Origin: an uncultured Bacteroidales bacterium
GTDB taxonomy: Bacteria > Bacteroidota > Bacteroidia > Bacteroidales > Paludibacteraceae
Direction of reading: 5' to 3'
NCBI GenBank assembly: GCA_946185835.1
Contig: CAMHKW010000015.1
Coordinates: 1 to 46,885 of the forward strand
Length of the DNA stretch: 46,885 bases
Shown here: positions 1 to 7,329 of the stretch, piece by piece
Layout of the letters: each line of letters begins with the position of its first letter
Numbering within the stretch: position 1 is the stretch's first letter
The notes under the pieces: model-generated
Told to the model about the DNA's origin: nothing
Database searches by the model: none
The model's input: only the letters and a program-made list of their open reading frames with translations
Made by a program: the position numbers and the translations under genes

Positions 1-36
1 ACTGCAAATTGTGGGAGAGTAGGTAGCCGCCAACTT
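1..36 (+). rRNA. rrf: 5S rRNA, 3' end (partial)
   Basis: The first bases resemble the 3' third of a bacterial 5S rRNA: the GTGGGAGAGTAGGT block, which in family members closes helix IV/V, followed by a short tail that would pair with the missing 5' end. A strong terminator follows at once, as expected at the end of an rRNA operon. The exact 3' end is estimated; the rest of the operon lies left of the window. Confidence 0.8.
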
Positions 37-40
37 TCGG

Positions 41-80
41 AGCCCTTCAGTCAACAGACTGAAGGGCTCTTTGTTTTTTT
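41..80 (+). terminator. Rho-independent terminator of the rRNA operon
   Basis: A perfect 12-bp stem (41-52 with 57-68, loop AACA) is followed by a long T tract (69-82). It lies directly after the 5S end. Confidence 0.92.
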
Positions 81-146
81 TTACACATAAATTGAAAAAG
101 CAGACATAATGCACCGAAAAAAATCGATATTCACGTCTGTTACTTA

Positions 147-177
147 TTGATTATTTGTAAAAAATGTTTAACTTTGC
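147..177 (+). promoter_or_regulatory. Bacteroidetes-type promoter for preA
   Basis: TTG at 147-149, 19-bp spacer, TAACTTTGC at 169-177. This fits the Bacteroides primary-sigma consensus (TTG, 19-21 bp, TAnnTTTG). Transcription would start near 183, about 20 nt before the preA ATG, which supports the start at 203. Confidence 0.75.
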
Positions 178-202
178 AGCCTAAACTTAAATTAAGAACA
201 AT

Positions 203-1708
203 ATGCTACACATCAACGAAGAAGTTGCGCGCTGCTTGCTATGCTATGACGCGCCTTGTGGTCAGGACGTTGCACGTGCTCTGCGTGCCGCTCGTTTCGA
301 AAACTTTTGGACGGCCGTCGAGTTGTTTAACCGTATCTCAGACGAGCAACTCGCTGAAGCCGAAAATAAATGTATCCACTACGACCGACCCATTCGCATC
401 CGCGAAATAAAGAAAAGTCTAACCTCTAACAGCGATAGCGGTCTAACCTCTAACAGCGAAAGCGGTCTTAACACCGCTCTGCCTTCGTTGGAACTCAACT
501 TCTGCGATATGGTATGCGAAAATCCGTTCTTCCTTGCCTCCTCCGCCATCTGTACCAACTACGAGATGGTGGCAAATGCGTTCGAGGCAGGTTGGGCAGG
601 TGTGTTCTATAAGACTATCTGCAAGCAAGACATACGCGAGGTGTCGCCCCGTTTCGATGCGCTGCGCAAAGAAGGAACACCCTTTGTCGGCTTCCGAAAT
701 ATGGAGCAGCTTAGCGAGAACCCGTATGAGGTGGATTTCGACATACTGCACCGCTTGAAAGTTAATTATCCCACAAAGCGCGTGATAGCTTCTATCATGG
801 GTCAGACCGAAGAGGAGTGGATCGAGCTTGCTAAGATGGCTCAGGACGCAGGTTGCGATGCCGTAGAACTCAACTTCTCGTGCCCGCAGATGCGGCTTAC
901 TGGTCTGGGTAGCGACATAGGTCAAAATCCCGAACTGATACTGTTCTACACCTCGTACGTGAAGAATGCGGTTAGCATACCCGTCATTCCGAAGATGACG
1001 CCTAACATCATGTCGATGACCTCGCCGGCTCTCGCGTGCTTCTATGCCGGAGCCAACGGCATCAGCGCCATCAATACCATCAAGTCCATCACTATGAGCC
1101 ACGAAGCCGAGGTCAGCGAAAAGAAGACCATCAGCGGCTATTCGGGTAAGGCGGTGAAGCCTATCGCACTGCGTATGATTTACGAGATGACAGGCAACCC
1201 GATATTGCATAAGGCGGGTATTGAGAAACACATGGACATCAGCGGTATCGGTGGCATCGAGACCTGGCGCGACGCACTGGAGTTCATACAGTTGGGCTGC
1301 CGCAACGTGCAGGTATGTACCGCTGTCATGCAGTATGGCTATCGTATCATCGACGACCTCATTCTCGGTCTGCAACATTATATGCAAGAGCGGGGTATAG
1401 TAGAGCTCAAGAAGTTAGTGGGCGAAGAGCTTAAGAACGTAGTGCTGCCTTCTGACCTCGACCGCGAGACGATGGTGTTCCCCAAGGTCGACCGCACTAA
1501 GTGTATCGGCTGCGGACGCTGCTATGTGTCGTGTATGGATGGCGGACACCAGGCAATACGCTTCGAGACAGCCGACGAGAGCAGCGAACAGAAACGCAAG
1601 CCTTATATCATCGGACAGAAATGCGTAGGCTGCCATCTCTGCCGATTAGTATGCCCCACCGGCGCCATCGGTATGGCAAAACGCATGCCCAAACAACAAA
1701 AGTCATAA
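203..1708 (+). CDS. preA: NAD-dependent dihydropyrimidine dehydrogenase subunit PreA-like
   Basis: 501-aa flavoprotein related to the catalytic half of dihydropyrimidine dehydrogenase (reduction of uracil/thymine). Residues 1-70 are a short N-terminal Cys segment (C11, C14, C19, C57) like the start of the Fe-S domain of PreT/DPD, but lacking the usual further Cys after C19. Residues about 95-400 form the dihydroorotate-dehydrogenase-type FMN barrel (NFSCPQ; SGYSGKAVKPIALR; ISGIGGIETW). The C-terminus has two 4Fe-4S motifs, CIGCGRCYVSC (434-444) and CVGCHLCRLVC (474-484). The loop where mammalian DPD is remembered to have its catalytic Cys (ACGQ) reads DIGQ here, so the true substrate is uncertain. 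No preT partner lies in the window. The linker at 72-89 is an in-frame copy of a dispersed DNA repeat. The promoter is immediately upstream. Confidence 0.85.
   Translation: MLHINEEVARCLLCYDAPCGQDVARALRAARFENFWTAVELFNRISDEQLAEAENKCIHYDRPIRIREIKKSLTSNSDSGLTSNSESGLNTALPSLELNFCDMVCENPFFLASSAICTNYEMVANAFEAGWAGVFYKTICKQDIREVSPRFDALRKEGTPFVGFRNMEQLSENPYEVDFDILHRLKVNYPTKRVIASIMGQTEEEWIELAKMAQDAGCDAVELNFSCPQMRLTGLGSDIGQNPELILFYTSYVKNAVSIPVIPKMTPNIMSMTSPALACFYAGANGISAINTIKSITMSHEAEVSEKKTISGYSGKAVKPIALRMIYEMTGNPILHKAGIEKHMDISGIGGIETWRDALEFIQLGCRNVQVCTAVMQYGYRIIDDLILGLQHYMQERGIVELKKLVGEELKNVVLPSDLDRETMVFPKVDRTKCIGCGRCYVSCMDGGHQAIRFETADESSEQKRKPYIIGQKCVGCHLCRLVCPTGAIGMAKRMPKQQKS
419..471. repeat. In-frame copy of dispersed 23/24-bp repeat inside preA
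   Basis: Two near-identical units begin at 419 and 443 (period 24), each starting CTAACCTCTAACAGCG. The same unit occurs between genes at 17051 and 17074 with period 23. Here one extra base makes the unit a multiple of three, so it encodes two SNSxSGL-type octads in the linker between the N-terminal Cys segment and the FMN domain. Confidence 0.85.
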
Positions 1709-1733
1709 TCATGCAGGGAAGCTATAAACAGCA

Positions 1734-1766
1734 GAGGCGGACTCAGTCCGCCTCCGTTTGTTTATT
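1734..1766. terminator. Bidirectional terminator between preA and maf
   Basis: GAGGCGGA (1734-1741) pairs with TCCGCCTC (1747-1754), extendable by two pairs. A T-rich tract follows on the + strand. It sits in the 53-bp gap between convergent genes. Confidence 0.7.
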
Positions 1767-2322
1767 GCATCTCGTCTATTGTCTTGGCGAGTCGTTGGAT
1801 GGGTAGTCCCATGACGTTGAAATACGAGCCGTGTATCGCCTTCACTCCTACGTAGCCAATCCATTCTTGTATGCCGTAGGCACCCGCTTTGTCTAAGGGC
1901 CGGTAGTTGTCGACATAGTAGTCGATTTGCCGGTCTGTCAGCCAGTCGAACTCTACGTCAGTCTTACATACGAAAGAGCGTTGGTCTGCGGGGGTGGTGA
2001 GGCATACGCCGGTGTATACCTGATGCGTCTTGCCGCTAAGGCTTCGGAGCATCTGGCGGGCTTCGTCGAGATCTTGCGGCTTGCCCAGCATCTTGCCCTC
2101 GTGCCAGACGATGGTGTCGGCGGTGATGAGAAGGTCGTCGGCACCTAACAACTCAGAGTAAGCCTCCGCCTTACGGCGGGCAAGGAAGAGTGGTATGTCG
2201 CCTGCCTTCAGATCGGCAGGGTAAGTCTCGTCGCAGTCGATGTCGACAGTCTGAAAGCTTATGTCCAAGCCTTCTAACAGCTCGCGACGACGAGGGGAAT
2301 GTGAACCTAAGATGATATTCAT
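1762..2322 (-). CDS. maf: Maf-family nucleoside triphosphate pyrophosphatase
   Basis: 186 aa, the usual family length. It begins with the signature GSHSPRRRELL (substrate-binding loop) and carries TADTIVWHEGKMLGKP and the SGKTHQVYTGV stretch typical of Maf/YhdE/YceF. These cytosolic enzymes hydrolyse dTTP/UTP or modified nucleotides to monophosphates, for nucleotide-pool cleaning or septum control. It is last in the leftward ftsK-to-maf run. The start at 2322 fits the family N-terminus. The leader just before the ATG consists of TTTAG-type dispersed repeat (CTAAACACTAAACACC on the coding strand). Confidence 0.93.
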   Translation of the reverse strand: MNIILGSHSPRRRELLEGLDISFQTVDIDCDETYPADLKAGDIPLFLARRKAEAYSELLGADDLLITADTIVWHEGKMLGKPQDLDEARQMLRSLSGKTHQVYTGVCLTTPADQRSFVCKTDVEFDWLTDRQIDYYVDNYRPLDKAGAYGIQEWIGYVGVKAIHGSYFNVMGLPIQRLAKTIDEMQ

Positions 2323-2330
2323 GGTATTTG

Positions 2331-2453
2331 GTGTTTAGTGTTTAGCGGACGCCACGCTACTGTTTAGTGGACGCCACGCTACTGTGCGTGTTTAGGTGGG
2401 TACGCCGGTTCGCAACCGGCGGCAGGTGTTTCATAGACGGTATACATACCGTC
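2331..2453. repeat. Composite intergenic repeat, copy a (TTTAG tract, 22-bp tandem, GC hairpin)
   Basis: The 173-bp trxB-maf gap contains a GTGTTTAGTGTTTAG tract (2338-2345 region), two 22-bp units (2339-2360 and 2361-2382, one mismatch), the hairpin CGCCGGTT-CGC-AACCGGCG (2403-2421), and a second inverted repeat GACGGTAT-AC-ATACCGTC (2436-2453). The first 23 bases of the tract recur near 17840. Confidence 0.85.
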
Positions 2454-2495
2454 TCTAATTTCACCATTAAGAAATAAGAAATCAGAAATCAATCC

Positions 2496-3422
2496 TCATC
2501 CCTTCAGGTAGCGTTCGGCTTCGATGGCGGCTTTGCAGCCCGAGGCGGCAGCGGTAACGGCTTGGCGGTACAGTGGGTCGGCAACGTCGCCGGCAGCAAA
2601 CACACCTTCGACATTGGTTTGCGGGCGACCGTCGTGTGTCACGATATATCCTTCGTGGTCGAGTTCGATGACGTCGGCAAAGAGCTGCGTGTTAGGCGTA
2701 TGGCCGATGGCGAGGAAGAAACCGTCGATGTCGATATGTACCATCTTCTCGTCCGGCTCACCTTTGCGGTATACGAGGTCGGCTCCTTCTACCTTGCCTT
2801 CGCCGGTCAGGCGTAGGGTGTTATGTTCGAAGAGTACCTCTATATTCTCGGTGTCGAACACTCGTTTTTGCATTATCTCTGAGGCGCGTAGGTAGGGTTT
2901 GCGCACTATCATATACACTTTCTTGCACAGTCCGGCGAGGTAGGTAGCTTCTTCACACGCCGTGTCGCCGCCGCCTACTACTGCCACTGTCTTCTTACGG
3001 TAGAAGAATCCGTCGCATGTGGCGCAGGCTGACACTCCTTTGCCGGCGTAGTCTTTTTCTGACTGCAAGCCGAGGTAACGGGCTGAGGCGCCGGTGGCGA
3101 TGATGACGGTGTCGGCCTCGATGACCTCGTCACCTACCCATATCTTTTTCACAGAACCTGTCAGTTCTACTCTCGTCACGATGCCGGAGCGTATGTCGGC
3201 TCCGAAGCGTTGTGCCTGGCGCCGCATGTCGTCCATCATACGGAAGGGCTCCACTCCTTCCGGATAGCCGGGGAAGTTCTCTACTTCGGTGGTGGTGGTA
3301 AGCTGACCACCGGGCTGCAGACCCTCGTATAGTATGGGGGCGAGGTTGGCTCTGGACGCATAGATGGCGGCGGTGTAGCCTGCCGGACCTGAACCGATGA
3401 TTAGACATTTAGTGTGTTCCAT
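2496..3422 (-). CDS. trxB: Thioredoxin reductase
   Basis: 308 aa from the chosen start (MEHTKCLIIGSGPAGY). The open frame continues upstream to 3617 but only translates an intergenic tandem repeat, so that extension is rejected. It has an N-terminal FAD-binding GxGPAG motif, the redox-active CATCDG, the NADPH-binding VVGGGDTACEEA and a C-terminal FAD motif (FAAGDVADPLYRQ). The enzyme passes electrons from NADPH to thioredoxin in the cytosol. It lies between mltD and maf; the gap to mltD (257 bp) is filled with repeats, so it may have its own promoter, but none was clear. Its leader is AT-rich without a Shine-Dalgarno site. Confidence 0.95.
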   Translation of the reverse strand: MEHTKCLIIGSGPAGYTAAIYASRANLAPILYEGLQPGGQLTTTTEVENFPGYPEGVEPFRMMDDMRRQAQRFGADIRSGIVTRVELTGSVKKIWVGDEVIEADTVIIATGASARYLGLQSEKDYAGKGVSACATCDGFFYRKKTVAVVGGGDTACEEATYLAGLCKKVYMIVRKPYLRASEIMQKRVFDTENIEVLFEHNTLRLTGEGKVEGADLVYRKGEPDEKMVHIDIDGFFLAIGHTPNTQLFADVIELDHEGYIVTHDGRPQTNVEGVFAAGDVADPLYRQAVTAAASGCKAAIEAERYLKG

Positions 3423-3462
3423 ATTGTTTTTTATTTTAGATTTCAAAATTATGATTGATTTG

Positions 3463-3610
3463 CCCACGGATGGGACGGAATTAAGGATGTTTTTATTTTC
3501 CCACGGAGGGACGGAATTAAGGATGTTTTTATTTTCCCACGGATGGGACGGAATTAAGGATGTTTTTATTTTCCCACGGAGGACGAATTTGGCGGAAGTT
3601 TTTATTCCGG
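3463..3610. repeat. 37-bp tandem repeat upstream of trxB
   Basis: Four units begin CCCACGGA at 3463, 3500, 3536 and 3573 (periods 37, 36, 37). The first three share GACGGAATTAAGGATG then TTTTTATTTT; the fourth has diverged. It accounts for the apparent N-terminal extension of the trxB reading frame. Confidence 0.9.
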
Positions 3611-3627
3611 TTCTCAACGTCCATTTC

Positions 3628-3664
3628 CGCCGGTTACTAACCGGCGTACCCCTCTAAACACTAA
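3628..3664. repeat. GC hairpin repeat, copy b, with TTTAG tract
   Basis: CGCCGGTT-ACT-AACCGGCG at 3628-3646, followed by CTCTAAACACTAAACACTC, the complement of the TTTAG tract. Relative to copy a the element is inverted. Confidence 0.85.
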
Positions 3665-3679
3665 ACACTCAACATAAAC

Positions 3680-4987
3680 TCATCTTTTTATCTTCAGTGT
3701 CTTGCCTATTTGTATGTTTGTGCCTTTCAGACCGTTCCATTTCTGCAGTTGTTTGACTGAGCAGTGGTTGCGTTTGGCGATGCCGCTGAGCGTGTCGCCT
3801 TTCTTGATTTTGTAATATACGGTATTACCCGAGCGGTATGAGCCGTCGACGGCGGTCTTCTGAGCCATGTCGATGACTGCACGTCGGTTGTTAATCAGGC
3901 TGTCGGCTTTGTAAGCCAAGATGCTGTCTTGCATGACGATGTAGCGCGGCGCCTTGTCGAGTGGCAGCACTAATGCATATTCTTTTCCCCCGGGTAGTAT
4001 GTCTTTTGTATATTGCGGGTTGAGTCGTCTGAGGTCGGCGATAGGTATGTCGAGCACTGCTGCCACCTGCTCGAGGTGTTGGCGTCGGGTGGTGACGATG
4101 GTGTCGGTTGGGATGGAGTAGAAATTGAGTGGCGCCTTGCATATCTTGTGTTCTTCGGCGTAGTTCATGGCGTAGTTGGCTGCCACGAAGATAGGTACGT
4201 ACGAGCGAGTCTCGCGAGGCAAGAAGTCGTAGATGGCCCAGAAGTCGCGCTTGCCCCCCGAGCGGTGGATGGCTTTGTTGACGTTACCCGGACCGCAGTT
4301 ATATGCCGCAATGGCGAGGGTCCAGTCGTGGTAGATGTAATACAACGAGCGCAGGAAACGGCATGCCGCCTCTGTCGAACGGTGAGGGTCGTAGCGCTCG
4401 TCGACCAACGAGTTAACCTCCAAACCTGAAAGCTTGCCCGTCTGCACCATGAACTGCCATAGTCCGGCGGCGCCAACGCGCGAACGGGCGTTGACGTTGA
4501 GTGCCGACTCTATAACAGGAAGGTATTTGAGCTCTAACGGCAGACCGTACCGATGGAGCGACTCCTCGAAGATAGGGAAGTAGTAGTCACTCAGACGGCA
4601 TAACGATGCCAACTGCCGGGGATTACGTTTGACGTATCGTTCTATCTGTGCGCGCACGTATTGGTTGTAGGTCATCTCCATCTCGTGCGGCAGAGCTTGC
4701 AACCGGTTGATATATACCGAGTCGGGTACGTAGGCGGTGTCGACTTGCAGGTCGCAGGTGGTGGTGTCTAACCACGAGAGCGTGAGCGACAGCAGGCGGT
4801 CGTCGTATTCGTTCAGCTCGCACGGCTCTGCCTCCTGCGTGGCGTAGTCCAGCGAGTCGAGGACGGCTTCGGTCAGCGAGTCGACGAGAGCTTCGTCGAT
4901 GCTGTCCGACACACTGAGGTCGGGCGAGACAAACACGTCGTCGGGAGGGCTAATCAGAAGCAGCGATATGAGTAGTGATAACAGCAT
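3680..4987 (-). CDS. mltD: MltD-type membrane-bound lytic murein transglycosylase with LysM
   Basis: 435 aa. Residues 1-20 are a hydrophobic signal-like segment. The SLT/lysozyme-like domain (about 130-290) contains LKYLPVIESALN (catalytic Glu), GAAGLWQFM, AIAAYNCGPGNV and RETRSYVPIFVAANY. A C-terminal LysM (about 390-435, YKIKKGDTLSGIAKR) binds peptidoglycan. It cleaves glycan strands to 1,6-anhydro products in the periplasm. Its start is 2 bp from the DUF5683 stop, so the two are co-transcribed. No lipobox Cys is visible, unlike E. coli MltD. The gap after the gene contains repeat copy b. Confidence 0.92.
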   Translation of the reverse strand: MLLSLLISLLLISPPDDVFVSPDLSVSDSIDEALVDSLTEAVLDSLDYATQEAEPCELNEYDDRLLSLTLSWLDTTTCDLQVDTAYVPDSVYINRLQALPHEMEMTYNQYVRAQIERYVKRNPRQLASLCRLSDYYFPIFEESLHRYGLPLELKYLPVIESALNVNARSRVGAAGLWQFMVQTGKLSGLEVNSLVDERYDPHRSTEAACRFLRSLYYIYHDWTLAIAAYNCGPGNVNKAIHRSGGKRDFWAIYDFLPRETRSYVPIFVAANYAMNYAEEHKICKAPLNFYSIPTDTIVTTRRQHLEQVAAVLDIPIADLRRLNPQYTKDILPGGKEYALVLPLDKAPRYIVMQDSILAYKADSLINNRRAVIDMAQKTAVDGSYRSGNTVYYKIKKGDTLSGIAKRNHCSVKQLQKWNGLKGTNIQIGKTLKIKR

Positions 4988-4989
4988 GG

Positions 4990-5724
4990 TCAGAAGCGTA
5001 GGGCAAAGTTAAGCTCGGTCGAGCGTTGGTTTTGTCGGAGAGGGTCGTGATATATCTGCGGTGCCACGTCGAGCGAGAGCTCTTCGGAGATGTCGAAGTC
5101 GTAGAGCTGTGCATCAACGTATGCATCGATAAGAGTGAGGGCGTACACCACCACCGTCGCCACGATACTGATGTCTCGATTGCGGCGGTAGTTGTTTTGC
5201 TGATTCTGCAGTATGGTGGTATATTGGCTTTTGCCGCCTAACCGTTCGATGGTGTAACCTTCGGGGATGAGTAGGTTATACGAGCGTGTCGGGTCGGTCG
5301 ACAGCTCGTTGTCGTTGACAATGTCGCGGTATGCCTGCTTGTAGTTGTTGTATCGGGTGTTGGTCCAGCTGATGGCGTAGGCGCAGCCCATCAGTCCGCC
5401 GTATACGATAGGCAGTTTCCAGTATGAGCGGTTGTAGATCTGTCCGTAGCCCGGGATGATGACGCCCATCCACACCGCCCTCAGAGGGTCGGGTTTCCAG
5501 GTGTTGACCTCTGCGGGTACGCTGTCGGAAACAGACACGGTGGGCGGCGGTGCGCTCAGCCGTGTGGTGTCGCCGATGACCGCAGCGTTAGCGTCGGTCG
5601 GACGTATCGTCATAGGTGCAACGGGTTGTCGCGTCGGAGCGACAACCTGCCGGATGCTGTCTGTCTGTGAGACGACAAACAGCGCGGGTAGCAGTAATAC
5701 TATTATGATGGCGATACGTTTCAC
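4990..5724 (-). CDS. DUF5683 family envelope protein
   Basis: 244 aa with an N-terminal signal peptide (hydrophobic to about residue 18). A Pro/Thr-rich stretch leads to the conserved core WKPDPLRAVWMGVIIPGYGQIYNRSYWKLP, followed by two hydrophobic segments (VYGGLMGCAYAISW; ISIVATVVVYALTLIDAYVDA), as in the Bacteroidetes DUF5683 family. The function is unknown. It commonly neighbours parB and mltD in Bacteroidales (remembered context), and here lies exactly between them. Confidence 0.85.
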   Translation of the reverse strand: MKRIAIIIVLLLPALFVVSQTDSIRQVVAPTRQPVAPMTIRPTDANAAVIGDTTRLSAPPPTVSVSDSVPAEVNTWKPDPLRAVWMGVIIPGYGQIYNRSYWKLPIVYGGLMGCAYAISWTNTRYNNYKQAYRDIVNDNELSTDPTRSYNLLIPEGYTIERLGGKSQYTTILQNQQNNYRRNRDISIVATVVVYALTLIDAYVDAQLYDFDISEELSLDVAPQIYHDPLRQNQRSTELNFALRF

Positions 5725-5739
5725 TTCGTTTGGATTTCA

Positions 5740-5781
5740 GCCTGAGTCCTATGGCACCTGTGCCAAACTATTGCGTCAGGC
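5740..5781. other. Nested inverted repeat between parB and DUF5683
   Basis: GCCTGA (5740-5745) can pair with TCAGGC (5776-5781), enclosing TGGCAC-CT-GTGCCA (5752-5765). It fills most of the 58-bp gap. There is no T tract, so it may be an mRNA processing hairpin. It does not match the parS palindromes I know. Confidence 0.4.
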
Positions 5782-5782
5782 G

Positions 5783-6664
5783 TTATGCGTTTTGCAGTTG
5801 CTGTAGCAGCGCGTCGAGTTGTTCGGCTGAGCTGAAGGCGATAGTTATCTTACCGGCACCGCGGGCGTTGGTCTTGATGTCGACCGTGGTACCAAGGTGC
5901 TGACTGAGCGCAACTGCCATCTGCTCGTTGGCGGGGTCAGCAGCTTCGCCCTTACTCTTCTTCCTCGGCTCTGCCGATGGCTTGTCGGCGCCTGCTTGTG
6001 CCACGAGTTCTTCAACGCGGCGTACCGACAGCCCCTCGTCGAGGATGCGTTTGTAGATGTCGAGTTGAGTGGTAGGTGAGTCCACCGCGAGGATGGCGCG
6101 TGCATGACCCATGTCGATGCGGCGTTCTTTGAGCCCGAGTTGTATCTCGGCAGGTAGTTTGAGCAGTCTGAGGTAGTTAGCGACGGTAGCTCTTTTCTTG
6201 CCTACTCGCTGCGCCATATTCTCTTGCGTGAGGTGGTAGTCGTCGATGAGACGTTGGTAGGCGAGGGCTATCTCGATGGCGTCGAGGTCCTCGCGTTGGA
6301 TGTTCTCTATCAGTGCCATCTCCATCACCTGCTCATCTTTGGCGGTCTTCACGTAAGCCGGGATGGTGCTCAGTCCCACGAGTTTGGCAGCTCTGAAACG
6401 GCGCTCGCCGGCGATGATGAGGTAGGTGCCGTCGTCGTTTTTCTTAAGGGTGATAGGTGAGATGACTCCGTGTTCGCGTATCGACGTTGCCAGTTCGGAA
6501 AGTGCCTCTTCGTCGAAGTTATGACGAGGCTGGTCGGGGTTAGGCGAGATGAGGTTGATGTCGACTTCGCTAATAGAAGACGAACCGCCTGTGCTCACGT
6601 TGGTGGTATCGATCAGAGCGTCAAGACCTCTGCCGAGGCCGAGTCCTTTATTGTTAGGTTTCAT
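5783..6664 (-). CDS. parB: Chromosome-partitioning protein ParB
   Basis: 293 aa. The N-terminal CTP-binding/ParB domain (about 30-130) has ISPNPDQPR, the GERRFRAAK box and ENIQRED; a helix-turn-helix region follows (LTQENMAQRVGKKRATVANYLRLL), then a linker and C-terminal dimerisation region. It binds parS near the origin, loads as a CTP clamp and stimulates ParA. In many Bacteroidales parA is directly upstream; here the upstream neighbour is the lolA-like gene (8-bp gap) and no parA is in the window. Start MKPNNKGLGLGRGLDALI is typical of chromosomal ParB. Confidence 0.95.
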   Translation of the reverse strand: MKPNNKGLGLGRGLDALIDTTNVSTGGSSSISEVDINLISPNPDQPRHNFDEEALSELATSIREHGVISPITLKKNDDGTYLIIAGERRFRAAKLVGLSTIPAYVKTAKDEQVMEMALIENIQREDLDAIEIALAYQRLIDDYHLTQENMAQRVGKKRATVANYLRLLKLPAEIQLGLKERRIDMGHARAILAVDSPTTQLDIYKRILDEGLSVRRVEELVAQAGADKPSAEPRKKSKGEAADPANEQMAVALSQHLGTTVDIKTNARGAGKITIAFSSAEQLDALLQQLQNA

Positions 6665-6672
6665 TGTGAGTG

Positions 6673-7296
6673 TTATCTTAAGTCGTTAATAAATGGTTTC
6701 TCTTTGTTTGTTGTTTGGGTGGGGATAGTGGTTACGGGTGCTATCTGACTCCACTGCTGCTGCTCGAGTTTGAGTGTGGTGGTGTTCATGTTGGTCTCTC
6801 TGAGCACGATGGTGGAGGGTAGCAGATCGGTTTTGCGCAGCAGCAGACTGATGCTGACAATCTCAGAGCCTGCCACTTTGGGTGTTAACACGAGCATATA
6901 CATGCCTTGCGGTTGCGAGGGTGCGTAGTCGACGCGGCAGAACTCAGCCATAGACTTGGCAAAGAGCATGGGGTTGCCTTGTTGCAGCTCCTCGGGGGTG
7001 GGGTAGGTGAGGGTAAGCTCGTTGGCATCGTCGTTATATGTGGCGAGAGTGACGCCGTCGTAGCTCAACTCGGTATCCCATATCCGAGCATGAAACACCT
7101 CGCCGCGCATCTCGATAAACCCGCGATACGAGGTCGAGGGCGAGCCGTGACTGTCTTGTGAGTTGGCTGAAAACGAGCCTGTCAAGGTCTCGTGGTCCAG
7201 ACGGGCAAAGAAGGCATCGAGCGTCTGCTGAGCCGACTGGGCATTCACGATGAGTGCCGTAAGGAGGGCAAAACACGATGTGAGAAAACGTTGCAT
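6673..7296 (-). CDS. LolA-like outer-membrane lipoprotein carrier family protein
   Basis: 207 aa with a Sec signal peptide ending near residue 19 (LTALIVNAQS). The beta-rich body resembles LolA: GSFSANSQ near the start, RGFIEMRGEVFHARIWDTELSYDGVTLATY in the middle. LolA chaperones lipoproteins across the periplasm. In Bacteroidota a LolA-like gene commonly follows ftsK, as here (33-bp gap). The C-terminal TTNKEKPFINDLR tail is low in structure. Identity rests on overall pattern; LolA has few invariant motifs. Confidence 0.75.
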   Translation of the reverse strand: MQRFLTSCFALLTALIVNAQSAQQTLDAFFARLDHETLTGSFSANSQDSHGSPSTSYRGFIEMRGEVFHARIWDTELSYDGVTLATYNDDANELTLTYPTPEELQQGNPMLFAKSMAEFCRVDYAPSQPQGMYMLVLTPKVAGSEIVSISLLLRKTDLLPSTIVLRETNMNTTTLKLEQQQWSQIAPVTTIPTQTTNKEKPFINDLR

Positions 7297-7329
7297 GGTG
7301 TCGTCGTTGAGTTAGTAATGGCTGAGGGT

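Noticed and set aside
443..1387. Long minus-strand frame opposite preA
   Set aside because: It is a shadow of the strongly supported preA frame and has no recognisable domain.
2403..2421. GC hairpins read as ordinary terminators
   Set aside because: They lack T tracts, occur in both orientations, and one lies inside an operon, so a repeat family fits better.
3423..3617. N-terminal extension of the trxB reading frame
   Set aside because: It only translates the 37-bp tandem repeat. The family start MEHTKCLIIGSGPAG at 3422 gives normal length.
5740..5781. parS site next to parB
   Set aside because: The palindrome is nested and does not match the TGTTTCACGTGAAACA-like core.
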